A program made the translations under genes and the position numbers. DNA of 64,000 nt from positions 62,001 to 126,000 of the forward strand of contig CANTFL010000535.1 of NCBI GenBank assembly GCA_947650285.1. The letters are read 5' to 3'. The first letter of the stretch is position 1; every line of letters starts with the position of its first letter. This stretch comes from Hyaloperonospora brassicae (lineage: Eukaryota; Oomycota; Peronosporomycetes; Peronosporales; Peronosporaceae). The notes under the pieces are model-generated. The model searched no databases and was not told the origin of the DNA. It saw only the letters and a list, made by a program, of their open reading frames with translations. Of this stretch, positions 43,990 to 55,480 are shown one piece after another.

Positions 43990-46792
43990 CGGGGTGATCT
44001 CAGTGGGCGTTACGGAACTGGTTGCGCCAAGGATATTCTTGGTCGGCCATGTTCAACGCCTCTACCAGGTCGGCTGGGTCGGCAGTATGCCCGAATCCGG
44101 AATACCAAACTCGTTCTTCACGCATGCGCGGGTAATCCAAAAAGAAGGGATCGAGCAAGATATTCAGATCGCAGTGGCCGTCTATCATGCCGCGGAGTAT
44201 CGTCGTCAGAAAATTCTTCTAACGCGCTCCAAAACGAGATCGACACTGTTTACGCTGACACCAAAACGTTAGCAGGAACCGATCAGATCTTCGTTTGGCC
44301 GGAGAGATGGGAATCGCGTGCGTAGACTCCCACAGCGCATAGAGATGACTGGACTCCAATTCCAAATAACGAGTGCCCATGTCCTGATACCATCCGTTAA
44401 GGGAAAACGAGATCGGGATCATGGGAATCAAGATGTTGTCCCAGGGAGATAGGGCGTATAGGGCCGCAATGTGTCGCCGCGAGACAAGCCAGACGCTTAA
44501 GTCCCCGTAGGTGGAGCCCGCCCGTGAGATTAATGAGGAAATAAGAAATTTCGGGGCTTGGAATAGTGATGGAACAACAACTCGATCGGTATCGTCTTCA
44601 CGCAAACTATCGCAATCCGCGAGACTGACCAAGGAGCGATCTCAGAAGCTGCCCGGCGGCTAGGTGCCAAATAATTGGGTATCCGCCGATCCCAAGGTTG
44701 CTGAAGTGGTGGGAGATCGTCAAAGTCGGCAGCCGCGAGGGCTCGGTTAGCCACTGGGCGTACCGGAATGGTGATGCTGTTGTCTCTATCGTACAGACGG
44801 GTGGACGGGAGTGCAGTAAAGTCACGGGGCGAACTAGCAGAGCCGATCTCGCTGGGTGCATCTTCCGGCAACGACATATTCGCATCTCCAGAACCACCAC
44901 CATCATCCTGAATGTCGATCACGGGAGTAGTCGCAACCGAAGAAGTCGAATAGGAAAGATAGCGAGGCTCCGGCTCGTTCGATGAAGACGGACGCGACGA
45001 CTTTTGGCCGGACATAGTTGTCACGGACCGAACGAAATTTGTTGGAGTGGCCGCCGAGGAGTACGAAGTTTCGGATCGATCGTCCGATTTTGGGTGGCGA
45101 CGATTGGCCGATCTGGATTGGGATATTACAGACCGAGTTAGATCATCCGAGCTAGAGGCAGACCCGGTCGAATCTTCACTTTCCGATCCACCCCTAGGAG
45201 ATGCAGGCGGAGACGGAGAAGTAGAATCGGAGGAAGACGCGGGTGTAGCCGATCTTGGAAGTCTCTTGGAGGATGTTGATGGGTTCAACGATACTAGGCG
45301 GGTGTCACCGCTCGATTATGGGAGAATCGCTGGACCGTGATCGTGGCTGAACACGCTGGCGCTTGGCAAGCGGAGCAGGCGATCTCGGTCGGGTCTTACG
45401 GACGCGCGATTCCGTGATCCGATTGGTAGAAGTAGGAGTCGATCCCACCGGAGTAGCATCTCTGGGGGTCGGATTGAGAGTCGGATTGGGGGTCGGATTT
45501 GAGTCGGATTGGGGGTCACCGCAGACGACTGATAGCCGAGTATGGCACAGTTCAATGTGTCAAGAAGCGCGCGATGATCTATCACGGCCCGATCCCGATC
45601 TAGCTCCGCCGCTGCCAAGAGGTCGTAATTCGCAAGATGTACTTTAAGTTGACGACAGAAGTTGACATTCTCAGCCTGCGAGTGCGCCAGCTTACCTTCC
45701 AAATGACCCAAGTAATCCACTTGCTGTATGATATCGCTTATGGAAGCTAAACTCTCTTCGATCTCCGCTTCAGAACGACCCAACTCTGTTTTCCACTAGG
45801 AAAATTCCGCGCTGAGGAGGTACTTTTCATAGGCCAACTGGTCACCTGATGTCGGAGGGTGTTGCGATCCGCTCGGAGGAGCGGACCTGCACGTTCACGG
45901 TCCTCATCTGCTGTTCTAAGCGGGTCAGGTCTTGATCGCTGGCGCGTAACAACTCATTCACCCGAAGAATCGTCGCCGACTGATCACGACGGGTCCGCAG
46001 CGCCAGCCGACAGTCTCTTGAAGAATGATCGGCGTCGACATACCGGAATTGCATCAAGTCGTAACGACACTGAACGAAAGAGACAAATGGGGCAGTCGAT
46101 CGGTACAGATAATCGATCTCTTCTTGTATACGATCTCCGCGCGCGACAGCGTCTCGGTGTGACTGCCGAAGCGCGTATAGAGTATCCTCTTGGCTGCGGA
46201 AAGTGGACTTTCGGTCCCATAACTATGAGATCGTCGCCAACGAAAGATGAACGTCGTCGGCGGAAACTCTCGGGACGTGCTCGTTGGTATCCACAATTGG
46301 AGTGGACCCACGAAGAAGCACACTAGTGGCGAGTGTGTCGGACCCAAATGCGTCAAGAAGAGCTGACGAGGTGAAAGTGGCGATCGACTCCAGCGGGCAG
46401 TATGGCGATCTTACGAGAATCGGTAACGATCCGGCCGGATCGAGATGACTGGGGAACCCAGGCCGATCCGGAACGGCAGGAATACGTTTCCCTTGATCGG
46501 GCGATCTGGGAAACGGAGGCGATCCGGCCGGACCGGAATGTCGTGGGGACCTAGGCCGATCCGAAATTGTGGTAGCATGCTCCCCGTGATCTGATGATCC
46601 GGACGGACGATCGCGACCCGGAGACAGAACCACAGTAAAGTTGTCCGAGGGAGGTTCGATGAAGTGAAGAGACGCGTCGGGGAGGTCTTGGGATGGACTT
46701 GAGTGCTTAGAACGAAGTTGATGGATGACTGGACTGAAGCCGATCGCTGACCAAACGGACTTCAGTACAGGGGGCGGTTGTGGTAAAGTCAC
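43990..46792 (-). pseudogene. antisense ORF3 of element B
   Basis: Read leftward. An open stretch of 189 codons (46,792-46,223) begins inside the 3' LTR (no ATG seen) and is rich in Pro/Ser. After one TAG the same frame continues as a coiled coil: SQEDTLYALRQSHRDAVARG, then LRASDQDLTRLEQQMRTVN. A second coiled-coil piece is at 45,783-45,316. A Ser-rich, disordered frame of 252 codons follows (45,288-44,530). The C-terminal part has IDGHCDLNILLDPFFLDYP, conserved in A. No family recognised. Homology to A ORF3 over different regions supports a real, now broken, element gene. Confidence 0.65.
45466..45515 (-). repeat. short tandem repeat in ORF3 of B
   Basis: Four units of about 12 bp (gtcggattgggg type), coding Asn-Pro-Thr repeats on the minus strand. 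Confidence 0.75.
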
Positions 46793-48648
46793 TAATCAAA
46801 TGATGGGACGTGGATCGGTGACCACCCAGATAAGGAGTCACTTACTGGTGAAAAATGAGACCATGGGACCTGGCGATCTAATAAGAGATGGGAGGCGATC
46901 CCAACGGAGAAAGACGATACGATCCAACTGCCGTCAGATTGATGGGTATGTAACGATCTGGGACGGGGCGCGGAAAGGGATGATTTCCACGCTACAATCT
47001 GGGACAAGGAATGATTTCAACGGTGCGATCTGAGACAAGGGACTGGATTGCATCAAACAACCGATCTGAAGCAGAATTATTCTGGGAAAGGTGCATCGGG
47101 ACCAGGCGATGTGAGGTGACTCTGTGACAAAGGTGCCGAAATCCATCAGATCGGTGACACTTGTTACCGGTCTCCCGAAGGGAATACTGATTTGGGTTAA
47201 TTATGGCCTGATCTGGAAGTGTGGATGTTTGCAAGAGCCCGTGGGACCGTTGTAAGAAATGCGGATGGTCCCATTGAGCAGACAAACCCGTGAGGATGGT
47301 ATCGGAGTACGCTCAATGGACGTAAAAACATATATGGCCGGATCGTACTGTTTCGGTCCTCAACAATCTCGAATTGGACCTCAGATCGGTCATGTTCCCT
47401 GCTGACTATGAATATATCGGTGATGGAGCTATTGTATTGTGATATACATGCTCGATGTAGGTCCATGAGTGATGGAATAAAAGTTCACATCGAAAGAGCC
47501 AGTGGAAGCCGGTTGAATTGACGTCTTACAATGGATTTAGACACATCCGCATTTGGATACTATTTTGAGCTTTTCGGTGTCAAAATTGGGTATTTGGCAC
47601 CGTATTTGGAATTTGGTCCCTTTTGGGTGCCTAGGTACGATATTGGGAGTATTGGCGCTATCTTTGGAGTACAGGTCACGAAATTTCGACACGTGTTCGA
47701 GGGAGCGGTCAAGCTGAAAGGTGATATCGACTTGGAGGGTGATCTATAGTTGGGACTAGGCTTAAGGATAGGTTGGATATTAATTTGGTTGTTAATAAAT
47801 AGACTTGAACTCTACTGCTTCTGCTCGCGACACACGTTCTCCTCCCCTCTTCTCCGGGCAAGATTGATTTGGCTTCCCCGGCGGGTCAAGGCACGCGTGT
47901 TATAGGAACACAGAAGACCGATCTTGGATTGTCGGCCAAGATCGAGAAGAGCGATCTCGGGATATCTGGCCCGGATCGATCAAGTACTCACACTCAACTC
48001 AACTGCTAGGGTAGCAGCAAGCAACAACACAAGGAAAAGGAAAAGGATTTTGGTTACAAGATCGCAAGGTGGCTCAAGTGGTCAGAAGATCTGGACAAGG
48101 AGTTCAAGACAAGACCGAGCAAGACCGAGAAGATCTACCGGACAGATCGGCGTGTTTCCTTTTGGCGAAACAAGACACCGATCTGCCCAAATTGCACACT
48201 TCCAGCAAGATCAGCCGATTCTAAGACCAGATCGGACCGATCCCAAGGCAAGATCGACGCAAGATTATTTTTTGCTGAGTGAAGATTTCCGCACAGCAAA
48301 GACCCCGATCCCGAAGACTAATCGAGATCGGTGTGATTCAAGATCGAGATCGCGACATCTCCAAATATAGATCGCCGCGACTTTAGATCAAGATCGCAGA
48401 ACTCCCATTCGTGGTATGAAGATTCCCACGCCGGAAGCAAACTCTCAACCCAACCTTTCAGCGAGATCGACATCTCCCAAGGACGTTACGAAGAGCTCAA
48501 GCCAGCCCAACCGACGGGTACACAAGGTGAGCACAAGGCTATACAACGAAGGCACGAATCAGAGTACCCCCTCCGTAAGTCGGCAAGTCTGGGCAAGTGT
48601 AAGATCGACACTCACACAAGCGATTTTGTGAGATCGACTTCACCACAA
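46456..48648 (+). repeat. 3' LTR of element B
   Basis: 2,193 bp, nearly identical to 33,578-35,770. It ends cttcaccaca, and the adjacent sequence is pol of element C on the minus strand. Confidence 0.9.
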
Positions 48649-49925
48649 TAGCGCATCAGCGACGACGTTAAGTCTTCCTGGTTTGTATTCCACGAAGAAG
48701 TTGTACTCCGCAAAGAAAGGCAGCCACCTCTCCATTCGTTGCGAGAGATGCATACTATTCACGGCCGTGAGTAGTGACGCATGGTGTGTATATACGATGA
48801 CCGGTCCATCTCCGAAAAGATAGACGCGGAACATAGCCAGTGCGTACTTCATGGCAAGGAGTTCGTTGTCATGCACTGGGTGATTGCGCTCAGCTGCCTG
48901 CAGCTGACGCGACTGATAACAGATGACGCGCTCCGCGCCATCTGCATCGAACTGCATTAACGCATAGCCGATTGAAAAATCACTGGCGTCACAGACCACA
49001 TGAAATGGTCTGTCCTGATCTGCAATCGCCAATATCGGCGACTGCATAAGCTTGTCTCGATGCTTTCTATGGAACACTGACATTCAGCGTTCCATGACCA
49101 CTTGACATCTTTCTTGAGCAAGCAAGAAAGATGAACAGTCATCTCGGCGTAGTTGCGCGAGTACTTGTGCAAGTACGCCGCTAGCCCAAGGAACTTTCTT
49201 AGTCCCATGAAATCGACTGGCACTGGCCAGTAGGTGATCGCCTTGATCTTTTCGGGATCAGGGCGTACGCCGTGTTTACCCACGATGCACCCAAGAAGTG
49301 GTATTTCGCTAGCCGCGAATACACACTTCTTAAGATTAGCATACATCTTGTGCTTGCGCATACGATGAAGAACTTGACGAACATGAGTTCTACAAACCTC
49401 AACGTCCGTCTTTCCGTCCATAGCCCGGCTATAGTCGAACACATCGTCGAAGTAGATCGGTGCGAAGTCTCGCACCGGTCTCACTAGATTTGTAACACAT
49501 CTGTTGAATGTTGCAGGGGCATTACTCAGCCCCTGTGGCATCACTAGCCACTCCCACAGCATACCGCTGGAGGTGATCACTGCTGTGTATGGTATGTCCC
49601 GTTCACGCATGAGGATCTGATAGAATCCATCCATCAGATCCATGGACGAGAAGATGGTACTCTTTGACATACCATCTAGGATTACGTCCTTCCTCGGTAT
49701 CGGCGTCTGAGCCGGTACCGTTGCAGCATTCAACTTGTTGAATGCGTGCACTATCCGCCACCCTCCTGTGGCCTTTCGCACACAGAAGGTAGGAGAGCTG
49801 TGAGGGGAAGTTGATTCCCTCACATGGCACGATGCTAAGCGATCGGCAAAGAACTTGTCGATCTCTAGTACTTGTTCACGAGGCAGTGGCCACTGCTTCA
49901 TGACACAGTACTTCGATCCCGGTTA
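48649..49925 (-). pseudogene. RT and RNase H of element C, cut by B
   Basis: The frame 49,901-48,957 is an RT with [48 protein letters not shown] (catalytic motif complete) and thumb FLGLAAYLHKYSRNY. A frameshift near 49,050 leads to RNase H (49,083-48,649): FHVVCDASDFSIGYALMQF, HDNELLAMKYAL and YTHHASLLTAV, where the second catalytic Asp is His. It ends at VVADAL, where E has LADALSRR, because B is inserted there. Integrase and 3' LTR of C are absent from the window. Confidence 0.9.
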
Positions 49926-50442
49926 GAGCTCGATCTCGTGTCGAGTGCCTTTGTCCTTAGGCAACTCGCAAGGTACGGATTCAGGGAATACGTCCTTAAA
50001 TTCGATCAAATCCTTATACAAAGGATTTGCCTGACGTGACTCCCAGGATTAAGACGTGTATCTCTCAATCCGAGTCTTCTTACCGATGGCGCTTTCGTCC
50101 ATCGATCAATTGCTGAGAAAATTCTCGGTATCAGTAAACACCGTTGCCGACCGAATATCGGCCACATACTCGTCCTCCGCGAAGAGTGCACAGATCTGCT
50201 TGACTTTGCCACTGCGCAGATCACGCAAGAACCGTTTCGGTTCTAGCGTTGGCAACTGAGTTATCTCCGAAGTCAACTTCGGAGGCACAATCAGATCAAG
50301 CGTGTAAGCGCCTACGCTTGATCCGTCATAAACCAAGACATCCAATGTCTCGATTACTTCCTGGTAAATCACTTGCACAGAGTCCAGGAGAGCTTTCTCC
50401 ACAATGTAGTGATCAACTACACTGTGTTCTTGTACAGTCGTG
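49926..50442 (-). pseudogene. protease-RT linker of element C
   Basis: The frame 50,492-50,106 and fragments upstream correspond to the E linker at 15,303-15,740 (LEPKRFLRDLRSGKVKQIC versus [18 protein letters not shown]). Perfect hairpins are dense, for example 50,294-50,323 with a 10-bp stem. Confidence 0.7.
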
Positions 50443-51252
50443 CTAACGACCGTACACGAGTGAGTCCATCGCACTCGCTCGTATACACCCACGTAAATGT
50501 GGACGTTTCAAGACATTCTTCAGGTCGTCATCTGAGGAACAAGTAGCAGGTATCGTAACTGATCGATGCTGCCAGCTCACTCTAGGCTCATATCTCCTGA
50601 GCCAAGGTAGTCCTAGGATGACATCAAACTTGTCATCCAGGTCGAGTACGATGAAACCATCATTGGACTGTTCGCCTTTTAACGTGTAGTGGATTCCGAC
50701 TACACGTTTCTTCACAGTGATCGATGCGCCTGTCGCTAGGCGCACCGTCATCTTCGTTGGAGGGATCTCCCGCTCCACGAAGTTAAAACTTCCTGCCTCT
50801 AGCGGCTGGCGACGAACAAAATTGTTCGACGACCCACAGTCAACTAGGGCGCAACGTGACAAGTCCTTTGTCATTTCCAATATCATGGCGATGACAGACT
50901 CCTCATCACCAAGTGCAGAGACACACAAGGACTGCGTGTCGAGAGCAACCTTCGTCAAGAGATTTGCAAATTCTCTCGATGTTGCTGGATCAGTAGGGCG
51001 CTCCGCCCCTACTGACCCCGACCATTTTTTGATCTTTGGTACTCGCTGTTGCAGCTTTAAAACAGCATCGGACCCTCGCCCTCCAGTTTTTCTTGCTGGT
51101 GGACGATTACTGCGCTCAGCACAGCGAGGTTCTGAGCGGGGGCTACTGCATTCATATGCGTAGTCTCCCAGTTTATGGCAGCGATGGCATCTCACCGATT
51201 GCTTGTCATTCTCAGGGCGAGTTTTCTCGCCCTCGACATTACAGAGGTCCAT
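50443..51252 (-). pseudogene. zinc knuckle and protease of element C
   Basis: A 269-codon frame. Near the start is CHRCHKLGDYAYEC, a zinc knuckle in which the His is Asp. At about 50,860-50,820 is ALVDCGSSNNFVRRQ, a retropepsin active site with DCGSS in place of DSGAT as in E, then VILGLPWLRRYEPRVSW. The frame is open, but gag upstream is broken and pol is cut, so the copy is not functional. Confidence 0.8.
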
Positions 51253-51484
51253 TGGCTCTGGACCTCCGACCGCTGATCGTCTCTGCGGACGAAACGGGGT
51301 CAGCGTAGTATGAGCCTGTCTTACACAAAAGTCTTCCTGCTCCGCAGCGAAGATTGCTTTGGAGAGCGTCTTTAGCTCTCCGCAGAATAGGTGGTCCCTG
51401 ACGGGACTATTGGACAGACCTTGAATCGAATATTGTGATCAACACAAATTCACTCACAGAGTTCACTACCATGCAGCTTGCAAG

Positions 51485-52030
51485 TTAGCGTACATGCTGA
51501 TCGTAAGCGTTAACCTTACGCTTACCCTGTTTGATTCCGAGGAGCTCAGATATTGTCCTGAACTCTGCCCTGTGAGGCTCAAACTTCTCGCTGAGCAGGG
51601 TCTTGAAGATCCCCAATGACCCAAACACGTTTGGGTCGTGCAACTTGAGATTCAGGGCCCAATTCCTGGCGTCCCCTGCCAAGTACGCCTGTGCAAGTGT
51701 AACTTGCGTTCACTCGTCGTCGATGCGACGGGCCTCGATGGCATCGTCGACTTCGACGAACCATCTTAACAGAAAGTCGTCCTCGGCTCCGTGATACTTG
51801 GAGATCTCTAGCTATATAGACCCCGGTCAACGCTCCCGTGTCGACTGCGCGGACTGAGACTGTCTCAGTTCTTCGTTCCGCTGGTAATCTCGTTGTTGCA
51901 ACAAGGTCACCTGCGCTCGCGACTCATCAAGTTCTCGTTGAAAGAACTTGCTAATGACCGAATGCTGCTGGTCTTCATCTCTTGTGGATAGCATAGTCCA
52001 GATAGCTTTTTCGCTAACGGTCGAACTCAT
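51485..52030 (-). pseudogene. Gag of element C (broken)
   Basis: Starts at an ATG (52,030) about 125 bp after the primer-binding site. The first 65 codons are a Gln-rich coiled-coil-like stretch (FFQRELDESRAQVTLLQQRD). Frameshifts follow. Capsid: FLLRWFVEVDDAIEARRID, then LAGDARNWALNLKLHDP and EKFEPHRAEFRTISELLGIK, matching E ([14 protein letters not shown]). Between 51,484 and 51,253 the gag end is in other frames. Confidence 0.75.
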
Positions 52031-52155
52031 TCATTCGATCGCACTCCATTCAATATCGCTCGAATGGGAGTAGCTTTCACAGGTTCCGTGAAATCTGTCG
52101 CCTTCAAATTCGTCCAACATGTTCATGTTGGGCGATGCGAGTGTGGTCCTTGGAA

Positions 52156-52174
52156 GGATCACAAAGTGCTACCA
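52156..52174 (-). other. primer-binding site of element C
   Basis: On the minus strand, TGGTAGCACTTTGTGATCC begins two bases after the LTR end, with the same TGGTAGCACT start as in E. Confidence 0.7.
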
Positions 52175-52176
52175 AG

Positions 52177-52618
52177 TGTAACGGGGCACCGACGACTACG
52201 TACTGGTCAACCGGTACGGAGTTTACTATCACTGAGTGTAGTAATAGTCAGTGCCCAGCTAGGTGTAGAACTACACAGAGGAAGGTAGAACGACTAAGGT
52301 GAAAGACTCTGGTCGTAGAAAAAGTAAAACTGTTATTAATACAATTAAGTACTATAACTATTGTATCTCTGTTTGTCCTGACTTAATTATACTAATGTAA
52401 TTAAATGTATGATGACGTCTACTCACCACCCATTGGGCGCGTCTAGCAGCGATTGGTGGGTTGATATCATCACGATATCAACCAATGAGTAGACCCTTCG
52501 GTCATCTTCAACAATATAACCATGCTCTGTGATATTGTTGAAAGAATATTCAACGTAATATTCTTTATTGTCATTTTATCCTTAGTGACAATTTCATGTA
52601 ACGGGCTACCCCGTTACA
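52177..52618 (-). repeat. 5' LTR of element C
   Basis: 442 bp. In gene orientation it starts TGTAACGGG, which pairs with CCCGTTACA 22 bp in, and ends GCCCCGTTACA. It is the same subfamily as the D1 right LTR. Confidence 0.92.
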
Positions 52619-53002
52619 TAAGGTCTATATCGACCTAACAGATAAAGAGGCTCAAGATCTCTTATTCTTTCCTGGAGTATGATTTAAAGTCCAACTGAAC
52701 TGGCTGAGGCTAAGCCCCATCGTCTGAAATAGACACAAAGCGTGTGGACATAGTCACTACTATTTGGGCTTGTACCTGCCCTTTTGGGCTTCAATTAGTG
52801 TTCTTATATAGCTCTCGAGACGCGCGCTCAATAAGTCCGGGCCTAGCTACACACGTAAGTTTTACATACTCCGGGCCCACACGCGTGACCAGCTAAATAA
52901 GAATGACATTTTGAGGTCAGAAACAGAAGTGGATTGTTTCATTCTCAAAGTGAATCAGTCTCTTACACAATCAGGCGTAGATTGACTATGATTGCTACCA
53001 AG
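52619..53002 (-). other. 5' leader of element F2, interrupted by C
   Basis: Follows the F2 LTR on the minus strand, starting with a primer-binding site TGGTAGCAATCATAGTC. No gag frame is reached before the C LTR cuts it at 52,618. Confidence 0.55.
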
Positions 53003-53466
53003 TGTACCGAAGCTGGTAGATTTCCTGGTCAAAGGAAGGCTTTCTGTCAAGCGAACAAGGTAGTCCTTTCTAAGAACTCGACTTTACGAGTCATCGAGCT
53101 TACAGCACTGTCCCTTGTTTAAGTGGTCTTGACGATCGACTGCACAGTGTGCTGGCGAGTCTATATCTAAACAAGTAGCGACTTTCTGATAACCTGAGAC
53201 GCCTTAAGTAGGCACGTGTCTTACGAGGATAAAAAGGGGAACTAAACTTTATCTATTTTATCCAAAAGAACACCTCAGACTAAACGTACTTAATCTCGAC
53301 CAAATGCTCTGATTCATACCCTTACAAGATTTCGTATTCGGTCCCTGACACACGTCAACCCCCAACAACTGATACGGTGTTCAAATGTCGTTTATAATGG
53401 GATCCCATCCCTGTTATGAACTTCACCTGTACTGTCGGTTACCACCCAAAGTGTAACCCCGTTACA
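53003..53466 (-). repeat. 5' LTR of element F2
   Basis: 464 bp, related to the F1 LTR. In minus orientation it starts TGTAACGGGGTTACAC, a 15-bp hairpin. The plus-strand neighbour to the right is a host gene remnant. Confidence 0.7.
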
Positions 53467-54259
53467 GAATGACCAGGCCGAGATCGTTATCATCGCGATG
53501 ATATCTCTTCCCTTGGGGGCGATGCGGAAGAATTGTGCTGGACCGTTGACCGTAACGGACGTGAGAAGGTATCACCGCTTCCTTTGACCGAGGCATTGGT
53601 GGATTAGCCAGCACTCGCACAAATCGATCTCACCCCCAGACCATCAGAATTTCATCCAGCACCTTTTGCCTCGAGGAGCTCCAACCACGGGCACATCATT
53701 ACCGGATCATCTCAAACACACGCGTCCTGGGTGTAGTGCAGCGTTGGATGTAGACGGTAAACAATCGTGTCGACAGCAAGAGCACGACAAACCTGTTCCA
53801 ATGACGGAAATAGACTCGACAGCAACCGCATCGGTGTTCTTACCGCCTTCTCTCAACGCACCGTTGGCACCTGTGGCGGGCAGCACTGGCATTAGTGGCG
53901 GCCGTATTAGTTTGCATCGCATGCCACCCGGATATGAAGGAGGTGAAGCACTTACCACTTCACCTTTTCCTGTCACTGCTACCTTCACAACTTTAGTGCA
54001 GTCCGACGCCTTCGTATAAGACACGGCGAGGGAGAAGTCTACGACAAAAGACTCGAGTGCTATCAACAGTGACGACCTCCCTCTTCTTCAGCCGAAGGGA
54101 GGACAGGCCAAGCGAGACGGTCTTGCTCTCGATCGAGCTACATCTGATGTCTCGGCAGCAAGTTCGGTGACTGATTCCAGCGTCTCGATGGACTACGAAA
54201 ACATGGACAGCTTTCTAGACAGCGTAGCACTCAAACTCGACGACATCATGGAGTGAAGA
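53467..54259 (+). pseudogene. host gene remnant, unknown protein C-terminus
   Basis: Starts directly at the F2 LTR end, so the upstream part is lost or displaced. One frame (53,478-53,607) reads DAEELCWTVDRNGREKVSPL, then a TAG. Another frame runs 53,590-54,253 with a single TAA at 54,017-54,019 and ends in an acidic tail (SMDYENMDSFLDSVALKLDD). Composition is Ser/Thr/Pro-rich and no domain is recognised. It is convergent with the kelch gene and shows neither hairpins nor GATC excess, so it is probably an ordinary host gene that has decayed. Confidence 0.5.
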
Positions 54260-54439
54260 GCTCTAGTTCTATTCCACTGATATCCCTTGTTCCTGTCCAC
54301 GTGATCGATGTTGCACCTCTACTATGCACATTCTTGTCTTTCTGGAAAACTCCACCTAAAGACACAAAAGCATATCCACAATAATCGTTGCATACGTGTA
54401 TTCTCGTCCATTCCTCCAACGTCGATGCCAGCAGTCAGT
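54260..54439. other. intergenic between two convergent gene remnants
   Basis: No feature seen. Confidence 0.4.
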
Positions 54440-54958
54440 AGCATGTACTGCATAACAACACTGGCTCATAGAATGCTTTCAGTCGTAGCCGAATCGATCT
54501 CCATCATCACTTGTCTGGTCTTCCAGCTCTTTGCGACATCGTAACGATGCAAACATCCTTGAGACGGCGTTCGGCGCCATCCTGGCCACCGAAAAAGTAT
54601 ATACGTCCATCGCTGTGCATCGTAGCGCCATGTCCAACACGTCCTCGTGGCAATGCATCAGTATTCCCATCGTCTGGGTTGCAGATAGCACCGGACTGCC
54701 ACTTCCATGACTTCGTGTCTCAGATGAACGAATCGCTGAACACACTTGTTAATGCACTTGCATCATCCCGCTGTGGATCCCAACCGCCAAAGATGAAATG
54801 CAGCCGTCATCCAAAAGCGTCGTCGAGTGACCTGTGGGATCTCGTGGAGGCGTACCAACCATAGGGGTTAAAACTACGTCCGCACTGGATCACTTGACGT
54901 CTCTTCTACTTTCCTTTGCAACACGTGCACCTCGTTGGAGCTTTTGGAAAAGCTATTG
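54440..54958 (-). pseudogene. kelch-repeat gene, C-terminal part (left of D2)
   Basis: Read leftward from 54,958: NSFSKSSNEVHVLQRKVEE, then after frameshifts RDPTGHSTTLLDDG, LHFIFGGWDPQRDD, a TGA, KSWKWQSGAI, GRVGHGATMHSDGRIYFFGG and RRLKDVCIV. The GH.......IY.FGG pattern repeats as in kelch/galactose-oxidase beta-propellers, which serve in protein binding. Two in-frame stops and at least one frameshift show decay. The N-terminal part is at 60,305-60,810, beyond D2. Confidence 0.75.
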
Positions 54959-55350
54959 TGTAACGAGGCACACCGTTACGTAAACTTAACGCAAGGTTAT
55001 CGGTGCGCCGACAGACGTACACAAGGCAAGCGAGGAAGCGTAGGTAAGGTAAAAGCAGAACTGTTATATTAATATAATCAAGTCTTTTAACTACTGTCTC
55101 TCTGTTTGACTTACCTTAATTATGCTAATATAACTGAGTGTATGGTGACGTCTCGTCACCACTCATTGCGCGCGTCTTGCGGCGATTGGTGGGTTGATAT
55201 CATCAAGATATCAACCAATAAACAGCCTCTTTGGTCGACCCTTCAATATCACCACCATTGGTGATATTGTTCAAAGAATATTCAACTTAATATTCTTTAT
55301 TGTCACTTTCCTTAAAGTGACAATTCCATGTAACGAGCTGACCCGTTACA
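54959..55350 (-). repeat. D2 left LTR (inverted 3' LTR)
   Basis: 392 bp. The inner neighbour tcaccccc is an inverted polypurine tract. Confidence 0.92.
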
Positions 55351-55480
55351 TCACCCCCCTGAACTGATAGTCACCGTGTGACTATCGAAAATATGGCGGC
55401 CACCCGTTGGCCACCATTGGGACAGGGAGCACTTGTTGGGTCCGTTCCATTCACTTTCCGCTTGACCTCGCATAGTTAAC

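Larger units (their letters stand above)
33578..48648 (+). mobile_element. full-length dual-RNase H Gypsy element B
   Basis: 15.07 kb. LTRs of 2,193 bp each, a primer-binding site, gag, protease, RT, two RNase H domains, integrase, chromodomain, a spacer with antisense ORF3, and the 3' LTR. The domain order with a second cellular-type RNase H fits the oomycete Chronos lineage. The LTRs are about 99.5 percent identical after the first 70 bp, yet all coding regions carry stops. The right end interrupts element C, but no matching target duplication was found on the left. Confidence 0.88.
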
